From Solibacillus faecavium (lineage in GTDB: Bacteria; Bacillota; Bacilli; Bacillales_A; Planococcaceae): a stretch of 64,000 nucleotides of DNA. Position numbers and translations under genes: made by a program. Below the pieces are notes generated by a model. The model worked only from the letters and a program-made list of their open reading frames with translations, searched no databases and was not told where the DNA came from. The stretch covers positions 124,001-188,000 of the forward strand of contig NZ_JACSPZ010000005.1 of NCBI RefSeq assembly GCF_014836905.1. Direction: 5' to 3'. Below are positions 19,355-28,859 of this stretch, in pieces (positions within the stretch are counted from its first letter, which is position 1; each line of letters begins with the position of its first letter).

Positions 19355-19547
19355 TGTGTAAAATGAATGCAGTAGTTGTATAACTTAATCGTGTATTTTG
19401 TTCCTTCTATCTTATTAGAATGGTGTATTGTGTAACCCTCTCGGCTGCATGGGCGAAGATACATGAAAATAGAATACCGTTTAATGTCGGGTACAACTGG
19501 TTTTTTCTTTTACAACAAAAACCAAATTTAAAGGAGGAGACACAATT
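19355..19547 (+). promoter_or_regulatory. rpsD 5' leader, likely S4 autoregulatory RNA
   Basis: About 190 nt lie between the promoter and rpsD, far longer than needed for translation. In B. subtilis and relatives, monocistronic rpsD is repressed by S4 binding its leader. GGGTACAACTGG near 19490-19501 and GC-richer blocks at 19437-19460 stand out from the AT-rich surroundings and could form the structured part. I have not folded it. Confidence 0.55.
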
Positions 19548-20150
19548 ATGTCTCGTTATACAGGTCCATCTTGGAAACTATCTCGTCGTCTTGGTATTTC
19601 ATTAAGCGGCACAGGTAAAGAAATCGCAAAACGCCCTTACGCACCAGGTCAACACGGCCCGAACTCTCGCGGTAAAAAATCAGAGTACGGTCTACAATTA
19701 ACTGAAAAACAAAAATTACGTCATATGTATGGTATGACTGAACGTCAATTCAAAAACACTTACCTTAAAGCTGGTAAATTACAAGGTGTACAAGGTGAAA
19801 ACTTCATGATCTTACTTGAAACTCGCCTTGACAACTTAGTATACCGTTTAGGTTTAGCTCGCACTCGTCGTGCAGCTCGTCAATTAGTTAACCACGGCCA
19901 CATCTTAGTTGATGGTAAACGCGTTGATATCCCATCATTCTCAGTAAAACCAGGTCAAACGATCTCATTACGTGAGAAATCAGCTAACCTTTCAGTAGTA
20001 GCTGAATCTGTAGAAGTTAACAGCTTCGTACCAGAATATTTATCATTCGATGCAGACTCTAAAGTAGGTACTTTCGTACGTATGCCAGAGCGCTCTGAAT
20101 TATCTGCTGAAATCAACGAACAATTAATCGTCGAGTTCTACTCTCGTTAA
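19548..20150 (+). CDS. rpsD: 30S ribosomal protein S4
   Basis: A 200-aa primary-binding protein of the small subunit. [19 protein letters not shown] and [37 protein letters not shown] (the S4 RNA-binding domain) are unmistakable. The zinc-binding cysteines of some S4 forms are absent, so it is the C-minus type. It is monocistronic, with a strong ribosome binding site (AAAGGAGGAG) and the choppy, high-expression codon use typical of ribosomal genes. Confidence 0.99.
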   Translation: MSRYTGPSWKLSRRLGISLSGTGKEIAKRPYAPGQHGPNSRGKKSEYGLQLTEKQKLRHMYGMTERQFKNTYLKAGKLQGVQGENFMILLETRLDNLVYRLGLARTRRAARQLVNHGHILVDGKRVDIPSFSVKPGQTISLREKSANLSVVAESVEVNSFVPEYLSFDADSKVGTFVRMPERSELSAEINEQLIVEFYSR

Positions 20151-20180
20151 TTAGTAGTTGAGTCTGCAAAGAGTAACTTA

Positions 20181-20227
20181 AAAAGCCCTAGAAACGTTGT
20201 TAAATCAATGTTTCTAGGGCTTTTTAT
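20181..20227 (+). terminator. rpsD terminator
   Basis: Fourteen-base stem AAAGCCCTAGAAAC / GTTTCTAGGGCTTT followed by T. Confidence 0.92.
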
Positions 20228-20299
20228 ATTGTACTTTGTAATAGGAAGTATTAGATATTACTCAATTGATCATGCATAAGTAGCTGAACGAAATATATT

Positions 20300-20494
20300 T
20301 TATTCTTCAGAAATATAAATTGTTGCATCATTTTCTAAACCTATATGAACACTTACTACTGAATGTCCTTTGTCATCAAACCATACTCCATTAGATTTGA
20401 CTATTAAATCTAATGTTTGATAATCAAGTTTTATATTGTCTTTAACTTTTTGATCTGATTCATTGATTAAAATAGAAACATTATAAGATTCCAT
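20300..20494 (-). CDS. Small hypothetical protein
   Basis: 64 aa starting at MESYNVSILINESDQK (ATG at 20494, seven bases behind GGGAGG). I recognise no family. It is acidic, with alternating hydrophobic residues (DLIVKSNGVWFDDKG, then VVSVHIGLENDATIYI) that suggest a small beta-sheet protein. No cysteine and no membrane segment. It stands alone between the rpsD terminator and a divergently oriented small ORF. The good ribosome binding site argues that it is real. Confidence 0.5.
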   Translation of the reverse strand: MESYNVSILINESDQKVKDNIKLDYQTLDLIVKSNGVWFDDKGHSVVSVHIGLENDATIYISEE

Positions 20495-20752
20495 TGTTAC
20501 ACCTCCCAACTTCTACCTACAATTCCACGCAAATAAGAAACCCAAGGACCAAGCTATTAATCTGATAAGTTTACTTTTTTATACAACTATACAGAAAATT
20601 ATCAAATTTTTGAACTGATGTGGGGATAATTTTCTTTACATAACTTATCTTGCGTTACTATTTATATACCCCAATTTCCCATCTCTGCAAACGGATAAAT
20701 ATTAAAATATCTCTCATACTTAATTTATAATTTATTAAAGGATGTGATTTTT

Positions 20753-20911
20753 TTGGAAGATGCAAAATTTGCCGAACTTAATAATGAAAAACTTAGTGCA
20801 ATCAAACAACTGGAAGAAAAGTTGGACGTAACCTTAATTGCTTATGACATTACCGGATCGAATAGTCATATTCAAAATGGCAATAGTCCCGATGTTATTA
20901 ACCCGTCTTAA
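20753..20911 (+). CDS. Small hypothetical protein (52 aa)
   Basis: TTG start behind AAAGGATGTGA. The protein begins MEDAKFAELNNEKLSAIKQL and ends with a polar tail GSNSHIQNGNSPDVINPS. Residues 2-25 look like an amphipathic helix. I recognise no family. It lies between divergent and convergent genes and is followed by the shared hairpin at 20928-20966. A TATAAT at 20726-20731 could be its -10. The coding call rests on the ribosome binding site and a sensible composition only. Confidence 0.45.
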   Translation: MEDAKFAELNNEKLSAIKQLEEKLDVTLIAYDITGSNSHIQNGNSPDVINPS

Positions 20912-20927
20912 TGTTTTACTTTATAAA

Positions 20928-20966
20928 ATAAAAAGACATTCACAAAATATACAATGTGAATGTCTT
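20928..20966. terminator. Terminator of the Yip1 gene and small ORF
   Basis: Perfect stem AAGACATTCAC / GTGAATGTCTT with T-run TTTTTATTTT on the minus strand. Confidence 0.85.
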
Positions 20967-20970
20967 GAAT

Positions 20971-21588
20971 TTAAAACAGTAAATAACGAGCACTTACCAC
21001 TAATATAATTATCACAATAAAGGAAGCGAAAAATGCTTTCCATGTTGAGATTCGGTGCACTTCTGAAATACCAACTACTGTAATAACATATGTCCATAAA
21101 CTGGCAATAATTATAAACGTACCACATACAAACTGTAGGATTAAATCACTTAATGATGTTTCAATATAAGTAATATTAAAAAAAGATTGTGGCGCAAATT
21201 GCATCCAAAACAATATTATCGGTAATATCCAAATATAAGGAATCATCGTTACACTAATCATGCGGAACATTTCTTTAAACTTACCGATCCCGCCGAATGC
21301 TTTTGCTGATAGTGTCAAAACACCCGCTGATAATGCTGTAGAAAGAAAGTAGAGCAATAAACTTGATAATAATGTCGAATAAACGATATCACCTAAAGTA
21401 TATGCTCCTGTAAAATCCATGCCGATAAAGCTAATTAAATTGCTTGCAAACATACCGATAATACCTACGATAATAAAATAAGATAACTTTTTATGTGTTA
21501 GAACATAACGAATGGTATCACGAGGTTTGGTAGCAATACTTAATACCGCATGTCGATCATCGACTGCATGTGTCAATTGCTCATTCAA
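20971..21588 (-). CDS. Yip1-domain membrane protein
   Basis: 205 aa with about five membrane helices (FIIVGIIGMFASNLISFI, STLLSSLLLYFLSTALSAGV, MIPYIWILPIILFW, LQFVCGTFIIIASLWTYVI, FFASFIVIIILVVSARYLLF). The pattern and FGGIGKFKEMFRMISVTMIPYI resemble bacterial Yip1-family proteins, whose function is generally unknown. It starts with TTG (complement of 21586-21588), 8 nt after AGGGGGA. It lies 82 bp downstream of the PstS-like gene on the same strand and may be co-transcribed with it. Confidence 0.7.
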   Translation of the reverse strand: MNEQLTHAVDDRHAVLSIATKPRDTIRYVLTHKKLSYFIIVGIIGMFASNLISFIGMDFTGAYTLGDIVYSTLLSSLLLYFLSTALSAGVLTLSAKAFGGIGKFKEMFRMISVTMIPYIWILPIILFWMQFAPQSFFNITYIETSLSDLILQFVCGTFIIIASLWTYVITVVGISEVHRISTWKAFFASFIVIIILVVSARYLLF

Positions 21589-21670
21589 AACAAAATCCCC
21601 CTAAAAAATATGTCTATACTCTATTATACTGACATACTGTGGGCGATTCAAAATTATTGTACCTTAAATA

Positions 21671-22843
21671 TCATTCTACTGAAGATAGTGAAACATAACC
21701 CGCTTTTTCTATTAAAGATTGACCTTCATCTGATAATACCCAATCGATTAATCGTTTTACATTACCCGTAGGCTCACCTGCCGTCACAATATAAAACTCC
21801 GAGGCAATTGGATAAGCATTTGAACGAATTGTTTCTTTTGTAGGAGATACCCCATTAACTTCCAATAGTTTTATTTCTTCATTCCGCACCATTTCATTTG
21901 AGTAATAGCGGAATGTATAACCAATTGCATTTTTATAATTTTTATATTGGGATACCTCATTAATTATTCCGCCCATACCTGTCGCGATATCTTCAGTTGG
22001 CGCCTCCATTAAAGGTGTATCCCCCATTAGACGTTGCAAAGCAGTTTGAGATCCACTATCTTGTGGTCTTTGGAATGCACGAATTTCATCATTATCCCCA
22101 CCAACTTCAGACCAATTCGTAATCTCACCGGAATAGATTCCTTTAATTTGTTCCAACGATAAACCATCAATATTATTTTTACTATTCACGAAAAAGACGA
22201 ATGCCTCTTTTCCAATTGGCGTTAATACCAATTCAAAACCCTTATCTTCTGCTCGCCTTATTTGATTTTCAGAAGGTCCTGCTGCGAAGATTAGGTCTGC
22301 CCTCCCTAAAATTAAATTAGTATAAGCTTCATGTGTTTGGTTAACCATGACCTCACTAGAATAAGGATTATATTGCTTTTTTGGATATACTTCTTGAGCG
22401 ATTGCCGCATAGAGTGGATACAATGCCGTTGCACCATCGATGACCGGTAAAGGTTCCTCTAATTTCAGGGATGAGGTTTGTTCCAATTCCACCAATTGAT
22501 TACCTTCTACAAACGGTTCATATTGATAAATATTAACCTCTGCATCAACTGTAGGCACTCTACTATCCAACCACTTATAAATCGGTTGAATACATGTAAT
22601 AGCTATAATAATCCCCGCTAGTCCCCAAAACACTTTCACACGTTTTTTCTTTTGATAAAACACATCAAAAATTTGAAGGACAAAACCTATATATAAAATT
22701 GAAGCTACTGCAATTATTAGCGGTATGTAATGAATGTTGCCCGCCAGTAGAAACGTGAAAACAATAACAAACGTGAAAAAGCTTGCTCCCAGCAATACAA
22801 AAATGGCCATTCCAATTTGTCCCCAATAAGATTTTTTCTCCAT
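21671..22843 (-). CDS. Membrane-anchored PstS-like substrate-binding protein
   Basis: A 390-aa protein with three N-terminal helices (about 10-35, 37-60, 72-90) instead of a signal peptide, then a periplasmic-binding-protein-like domain from about 125. The domain carries VIDGATALYPLYAAIAQEVYP, LILGRADLIFAAGPSE, IYSGEITNWSEVGG, FQRPQDSGSQTALQRLMG, NAIGYTFRYYS and PIASEFYIVTAGEPTGNVK. These match the phosphate-binding PstS family layout. No pst permease or ATPase is nearby, so a sensory or scavenging role is as likely as transport. The ribosome binding site is AAGGGAGAG. Confidence 0.7.
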   Translation of the reverse strand: MEKKSYWGQIGMAIFVLLGASFFTFVIVFTFLLAGNIHYIPLIIAVASILYIGFVLQIFDVFYQKKKRVKVFWGLAGIIIAITCIQPIYKWLDSRVPTVDAEVNIYQYEPFVEGNQLVELEQTSSLKLEEPLPVIDGATALYPLYAAIAQEVYPKKQYNPYSSEVMVNQTHEAYTNLILGRADLIFAAGPSENQIRRAEDKGFELVLTPIGKEAFVFFVNSKNNIDGLSLEQIKGIYSGEITNWSEVGGDNDEIRAFQRPQDSGSQTALQRLMGDTPLMEAPTEDIATGMGGIINEVSQYKNYKNAIGYTFRYYSNEMVRNEEIKLLEVNGVSPTKETIRSNAYPIASEFYIVTAGEPTGNVKRLIDWVLSDEGQSLIEKAGYVSLSSVE

Positions 22844-22893
22844 GTCATCTCTCCCTTCTCCTTATTACGTTCTTTCTACTTCCTAATATCCCT

Positions 22894-22936
22894 TTAAAAA
22901 ACGCCTTGGAAAACTTTATTTCCAAGACGTTTCAAA
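22894..22936 (-). terminator. tyrS terminator
   Basis: On the minus strand AAACGTCTTGGAA / TTCCAAGGCGTTT is followed by T. Confidence 0.88.
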
Positions 22937-22945
22937 ATCATTTAG

Positions 22946-24229
<1,284 letters not shown>

Positions 24230-24261
24230 TTACATGTGTTGTATTCGCTATGTAAGGAAAC

Positions 24262-24500
24262 AAAAAACGTCCCTACACGCCAATGCATGCAGGGACGTCA
24301 AATTTCTCATTTAACGCGGTACCACCCAGCTTGAAGAAACAAAAAACTTTTCTTCCACTTTAAGCGTCTATAACGTGACGATCCGTTCAAGCTCCAAGTA
24401 CGTAATTCATAAATGCGCTTTCTCTGGCTTTCACCAACCGCCAGCTCTCTAATCAGGGAGCACATTTATTACTGCAAACTCTTCTTTGCCTGAAATTTAT
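24262..24500 (-). promoter_or_regulatory. T-box riboswitch leader of tyrS
   Basis: The minus strand contains the T-box sequence TGGGTGGTACCGCG (24315-24328). This is followed by the terminator hairpin ACGTCCCT / AGGGACGT with a T-run (24262-24298). Upstream, GAATTACGTACTTGGAG (near 24397-24413) contains TAC codons suited to a tyrosine specifier. An AGTAA element near the start fits stem I. Uncharged tRNA-Tyr would stabilise the antiterminator. Confidence 0.93.
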
Positions 24501-24507
24501 ATTTTCT

Positions 24508-24535
24508 ATTCTACCTAGAAAATAGATGTTGTCAA
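24508..24535 (-). promoter_or_regulatory. tyrS promoter
   Basis: On the minus strand TTGACA (24530-24535), 16-bp spacer, TAGAAT (24508-24513), placing the start just upstream of the T-box leader. Confidence 0.82.
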
Positions 24536-24562
24536 TAAATATATTCGTTTATATATCAAATA

Positions 24563-24571
24563 TGCTATAAT
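24563..24571 (+). promoter_or_regulatory. Extended -10 promoter of the PBP gene
   Basis: TGCTATAAT (TGn plus TATAAT at 24566-24571), 27 bp before the GTG start. It lies back to back with the tyrS promoter. Confidence 0.6.
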
Positions 24572-24597
24572 AAACAAGATTTTAGGAGGGCGATGTT

Positions 24598-27444
24598 GTG
24601 AAAGAATGGCTTGATAAATTTAATAAAAAAATCGAATCCCTTGTTTCTTCAAAACAGATGCGCTATGTACGAATTACTGGTGGTGTCTTTTGGAATTTAA
24701 CTTTATTAGCAGTAATTTTTGTTGCTACTACACTGTTATTTGTTGGGGGTGTAGGTGCAGGTTACTTCGCATCATTAACAAAGGATGAACCTTTGCGATC
24801 AAAAGAAGAGATGCGCGAGCAAATATTCAGTTATGAAGAAACAAGTGAACTTTACTTTGCAAACGATATTTACATAGGAAAAATTCGAACAGATTTAGAC
24901 CGACGTGAGACATCGCTTGCTAATATATCTCCAATAGTTATAAATGCGGTACTTGCTACGGAAGATGAATATTTCCGCGAGCATGAAGGAATTGTACCAA
25001 AAGCAGTTTTACGTGGGTTACTGCAAGATGTATCGAACTCCTCTACACAAACTGGTGGCTCTACTTTAACACAGCAGTTAATAAAAAACCAAATACTTAC
25101 AAATGAAGTTTCGTATGAGCGTAAAGCTAAAGAAATCTTACTCGCTTTCCGTCTCGAGAAATTTATGAGTAAAGAAGAGATTTTAGAAGCATACCTTAAC
25201 ATTATCCCATATGGCCGTAATTCTTCCGGTCGTAATATTGCCGGAATTGAAACAGCAGCCCAAGGTATATTTGGTATTCCAGCTTCTAAGCTAAATTTAC
25301 CACAGGCAGCCTATATTGCCGGAATACCTCAAGCGCCTTTTAAATACACACCATTCACAAATAAGGGTGAACAAAAGAGTGCTGAAGGAATGAAACCTGG
25401 TATCGACCGTATGAAAACGGTATTATATCGTATGCAGGAAGTAGGCTATATTTCGGAAAAAGAGTACAACGAAGCAATAGGCTATGATATTACAAAAGAT
25501 TTGAAGGGTTATGAAGAACGACCAGAGGACAAATATCCTTGGCTAACAGCTGAGCTTGAAATGCGATCAAAAGAAATTTTCGCAAAAATCCTTGCTGAAG
25601 AAGACGGAATTGACCCAGACCGTTTAAAAGAAGAAAAGAACTTAAACGAAAAATACTCTATTTTAGCAGACCGTACAATTCGTTCTGGAGGATATCGTAT
25701 TTATTCGACAATCAATAAAGATATGTACGATGCTATGCGAAATGTAACAGAAGAATTTACACTGTATGGTCAAACATATAAGAAAAAAGAAAAAGATCCA
25801 GAAACAGGTGAAGAAATCGAAGTGGATGTGCCTGTTCAAACAGGAAGTATCATTATCGATAATAAAACAGGTCGTATTTTAAGCTTCGTCGGTGGACGTG
25901 ACCACCAGTTAGAACAGTTAAATCATGCTACACAAGCTTATCGATCAAATGGATCAACGATGAAACCATTACTTGCTTATGCACCGGCACTGGAATATGG
26001 TGTAATCGGGGCGGGTAGCCCGGTAGTAGATGTTAAATTTAAACGTGATTATGATAATTACGAACCTGTAAACTATATTCCTACACAGGAATTAGGCATT
26101 ATTCCTGCACGTCAGGCAGTAGCTTCTTCTCAAAACTTGGCCTTGTTACGTTTGTATGACTCAATTTTAGATCGTCGTCCTGCTACGTATTTAGATAAAA
26201 TGGGCTTTTCTAAGTTAACTGAAGGAGATTATGTGCATTTATCTACAGCCATTGGCGGTATCACGCATGGGGCAACAGTCGAGGAAAATACAAATGCTTA
26301 TACTACATTTGCAAATGAAGGAAAATTCATAGATGCCTATATGATTGAGCGTATCGAGGATTTAGATGGTAATGTTGTTTATGAACATAAAGTTGAGCCG
26401 GTGGAGGTATTCAGTCCGGAAACTGCCTATATGATGACAGATATGTTACGTGATGTACTTCAACAAGGCGGTACCGCAACTTTAGCGAAAAGTCAGTTAA
26501 AGTTCTCTTCAGACTTTGCTGCTAAAACAGGTACAACACAGGATCATAAAGACGTTTGGCTAGTAGGCTATAACCCGAATATCTCAGTCGGTGTCTGGTT
26601 AGGTTATGACCAGCCTCGTACTCTTTATGCATTTAATAATCGTTATCAGCACCCTAGTAATCGTGTCAACCGATTATGGGCAAGTTATTTAAATACGCTT
26701 TATGATATCGATCCAGAATTAATCGGTACGAAGGAAACATTCAAAAAGCCAGAAGGTGTTGTTACGCAGTCGTTCTGTGGAATATCCGGATTAGCTGCTT
26801 CCACATCTTGTTCAAATGCTGGTTTAGTCGTTTCCGATTTATTTAACAAAAATGTATTTTTACCTACACAGCCAGATGATAGTTTCGTTTCATCTACTTC
26901 TGTAGTAATTAACGGCAGTACTTATGCGGCACTACCAAGTACACCTACTGAGTTTGTCCAAATGAGTGGATTCGGATTGAATCAGGCCTTTATTGACCGT
27001 ATGCTAGGTAGGCTCGGCGGGGATGCATCAAAGCTATTGCCATTTAGTACTGGTAATGGTGTTGTATCAGGTGCCCAGTTCGAAGCGGATGGTGCTCCAC
27101 CTGAAGCTGTATTTGCAACATTGGCAAATGGCTCATTATCATGGACGGCTTCAGCATCCAATGATGTGGTTGGCTACCGTGTATACAGTATTACAAATGA
27201 AGGCACATCACTTGTAAGATCATTAAAGTCTTACGAAGGGTTCCAAATGTCTGTGTCAGAAGGCGTTAGGTATGTCGTTGTTGCTGTTGATATTACTGGC
27301 CTGGAGTCGGGTTATTCGAATGAAGTTGGGGAAGTTTATATTGCGCCACCTGAACCCGAAGATGAAGAGAATACTGTACCAGGAGAGATCATAGAAGAAG
27401 ATTTAGACGATATAGAAATCGATCCCGAAACAACTATTGACTAA
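24598..27444 (+). CDS. Class A penicillin-binding protein with C-terminal FN3-like domain
   Basis: A 948-aa bifunctional peptidoglycan synthase. One membrane helix (about 29-58) precedes a GT51 glycosyltransferase with Glu122 in ATEDEYFREHEG, GGSTLTQQLIKNQ and RKAKEILLAFRLE. The transpeptidase has S453TMK, SQN (511-513) and KTGTT (643-647). Residues about 835-915 look like a fibronectin type III module (SLSWTASASNDVVGYRVY), followed by an acidic tail. It builds glycan strands and cross-links them outside the membrane. The start is GTG, 7 nt after AGGAGGG. Which B. subtilis PBP it corresponds to is unclear. Confidence 0.93.
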   Translation: MKEWLDKFNKKIESLVSSKQMRYVRITGGVFWNLTLLAVIFVATTLLFVGGVGAGYFASLTKDEPLRSKEEMREQIFSYEETSELYFANDIYIGKIRTDLDRRETSLANISPIVINAVLATEDEYFREHEGIVPKAVLRGLLQDVSNSSTQTGGSTLTQQLIKNQILTNEVSYERKAKEILLAFRLEKFMSKEEILEAYLNIIPYGRNSSGRNIAGIETAAQGIFGIPASKLNLPQAAYIAGIPQAPFKYTPFTNKGEQKSAEGMKPGIDRMKTVLYRMQEVGYISEKEYNEAIGYDITKDLKGYEERPEDKYPWLTAELEMRSKEIFAKILAEEDGIDPDRLKEEKNLNEKYSILADRTIRSGGYRIYSTINKDMYDAMRNVTEEFTLYGQTYKKKEKDPETGEEIEVDVPVQTGSIIIDNKTGRILSFVGGRDHQLEQLNHATQAYRSNGSTMKPLLAYAPALEYGVIGAGSPVVDVKFKRDYDNYEPVNYIPTQELGIIPARQAVASSQNLALLRLYDSILDRRPATYLDKMGFSKLTEGDYVHLSTAIGGITHGATVEENTNAYTTFANEGKFIDAYMIERIEDLDGNVVYEHKVEPVEVFSPETAYMMTDMLRDVLQQGGTATLAKSQLKFSSDFAAKTGTTQDHKDVWLVGYNPNISVGVWLGYDQPRTLYAFNNRYQHPSNRVNRLWASYLNTLYDIDPELIGTKETFKKPEGVVTQSFCGISGLAASTSCSNAGLVVSDLFNKNVFLPTQPDDSFVSSTSVVINGSTYAALPSTPTEFVQMSGFGLNQAFIDRMLGRLGGDASKLLPFSTGNGVVSGAQFEADGAPPEAVFATLANGSLSWTASASNDVVGYRVYSITNEGTSLVRSLKSYEGFQMSVSEGVRYVVVAVDITGLESGYSNEVGEVYIAPPEPEDEENTVPGEIIEEDLDDIEIDPETTID

Positions 27445-27525
27445 TTTATAAAAAACAGTGGCTGAGACATAAGTAGAATTTCTTTGTATAAGAGAAAATT
27501 CCTTATTAAGAAACCGATACTTTAT

Positions 27526-27631
27526 GAATTGATTGGAGTGAAGGGGCGACTCATGGGGGATGAGCGTGACGCCTGAGACTACAGGCTCAGGCCACGCCCC
27601 GGGAAAGCGTCCCCGCAACGGAAATCAATTC
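27526..27631. repeat. Structured intergenic repeat, copy A
   Basis: A GC-rich folded element in an AT-rich gap. The outer arms are GAATTGATT (27526-27534) and AATCAATTC (27623-27631). An inner pair is GGGGCG / CGCCCC (27543-27548, 27595-27600). Two internal hairpins follow (CTCAT / ATGAG and GCCTGAG / CTCAGGC), and a 3' GGGaaagcgtCCC hairpin. It shares GATTGGAGTG, a C-rich then GGAAAGC block, and GGAAAT with copy B at 42738-42910. There is no coding capacity. It resembles a dispersed repeat that I recall from Bacillaceae intergenic regions. Confidence 0.7.
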
Positions 27632-27644
27632 TGGTAGAAACAGA

Positions 27645-27684
27645 AAAATATCCATTTTCCCTTAAGGAAAATGGATATTTTTCG
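27645..27684. terminator. Bidirectional terminator, PBP / argD
   Basis: Stem AAAAATATCCATTTTCC / GGAAAATGGATATTTTT, T-rich on both strands, between convergent genes. Confidence 0.9.
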
Positions 27685-27710
27685 TTTTGTCCCAAACTCT
27701 TTTAAATTAT

Positions 27711-28859
27711 TTATAGAGTTGTAATTTTATCTGTTTGTAATACACCTTTTAGAATGTCTACAGCTTCATCAATTTCCTGCTCACTTACTGTTAATGGTGG
27801 CAATAAGCGTATTACTTTCGGACCTGCCGCTACAGTTAACAATCCAGCTTTATCTAAAGCAGCTACATATGGTGCTACGTCTTCTCCACCTAATCCTAAT
27901 CCAAGCATTAAACCTTTCCCTTGAACAGTATAGTTCGGAAATGCTTCTTTAAGTTTATTTACAAAATAGCTTGATTTTTGTTTTACAGATTGTAAAAATT
28001 CATCATTAAATATATGATCAATAACCGTTTGTGCTACGGACACCGCTAGTGGATTTCCACCGAATGTCGTGCCATGTGTACCTGCGTTAAACGTATTAAA
28101 TAGTTCCTCTGTACCGAGAATGCCTCCAATTGGAAAACCTCCTCCTAGACCTTTCGCCATTGATACAATATTAGGCTTAATAACAGTTTGCTCAAATGCA
28201 AAACGGGTACCTGTACGCCCAATTCCCGTTTGTACTTCATCGGCGATTACTAAAATATCTGTTGATTGCTGAATGTCGTGAATAGCTTGCGCAAATTCAT
28301 CAGATACAGAATTCACCCCGCCTTCACCTTGAATCATCTCCAGCATTATTGCTGCTGTTTCAGAGTCTGCTGCAGCTTTTAATGCCTCTACATCATTGAA
28401 CGGTAATGTAATAAATTCACTCACTAAAGGTCCGAAGCCGTTACGTACTTTATCTTGACCAGTCGCACTCATTGCACCGAATGTACGTCCATGAAAGCTT
28501 TGTTCGAAAACGATTATTTTATGCTTCCCTGTATGCTTTCGAGCCAATTTAATTGCAGCCTCATTTGCCTCTGCTCCACTATTACAGAAAAAAGCATAGG
28601 ATAGATGTAAATCTTTCACTAAGGATGCCGCCAGCTTCTCTTGACCTGGGCTTTCAAATAAGTTACTAATATGCCATAGTTTTTCACTTTGCTGCTGAAT
28701 TGCCTCTACAATTGCAGGATTGGCATGACCTAAGCTACAGACAGCTATTCCACTTGTAAAATCTAAATAGCGTTTTCCTGTAGTATCGAATACTTCAGTT
28801 CCTTTCCCTTCAACAATAGCGAAAGGTCTTCTTGCGTAATTTTGAAATAATGCACTCAT
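27711..28859 (-). CDS. argD: Acetylornithine aminotransferase
   Basis: A 382-aa class III PLP aminotransferase that converts N-acetylglutamate semialdehyde to N-acetylornithine. The key sites are FFCNSGAEANEAAIKLAR, FHGRTFGAMSATGQ, VIADEVQTGIGRTG and the PLP lysine in IVSMAKGLGGGFPIG. It is last in argCJBD, its ATG overlapping the argB stop by 4 bp. The length is normal for ArgD. Confidence 0.96.
   Translation of the reverse strand: MSALFQNYARRPFAIVEGKGTEVFDTTGKRYLDFTSGIAVCSLGHANPAIVEAIQQQSEKLWHISNLFESPGQEKLAASLVKDLHLSYAFFCNSGAEANEAAIKLARKHTGKHKIIVFEQSFHGRTFGAMSATGQDKVRNGFGPLVSEFITLPFNDVEALKAAADSETAAIMLEMIQGEGGVNSVSDEFAQAIHDIQQSTDILVIADEVQTGIGRTGTRFAFEQTVIKPNIVSMAKGLGGGFPIGGILGTEELFNTFNAGTHGTTFGGNPLAVSVAQTVIDHIFNDEFLQSVKQKSSYFVNKLKEAFPNYTVQGKGLMLGLGLGGEDVAPYVAALDKAGLLTVAAGPKVIRLLPPLTVSEQEIDEAVDILKGVLQTDKITTL

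Noticed and set aside
27445..27710. Possible small protein from the GC-rich part of the PBP-argD gap
   Set aside because: An open frame exists, but the region is explained by nested stems and has no ribosome binding site.
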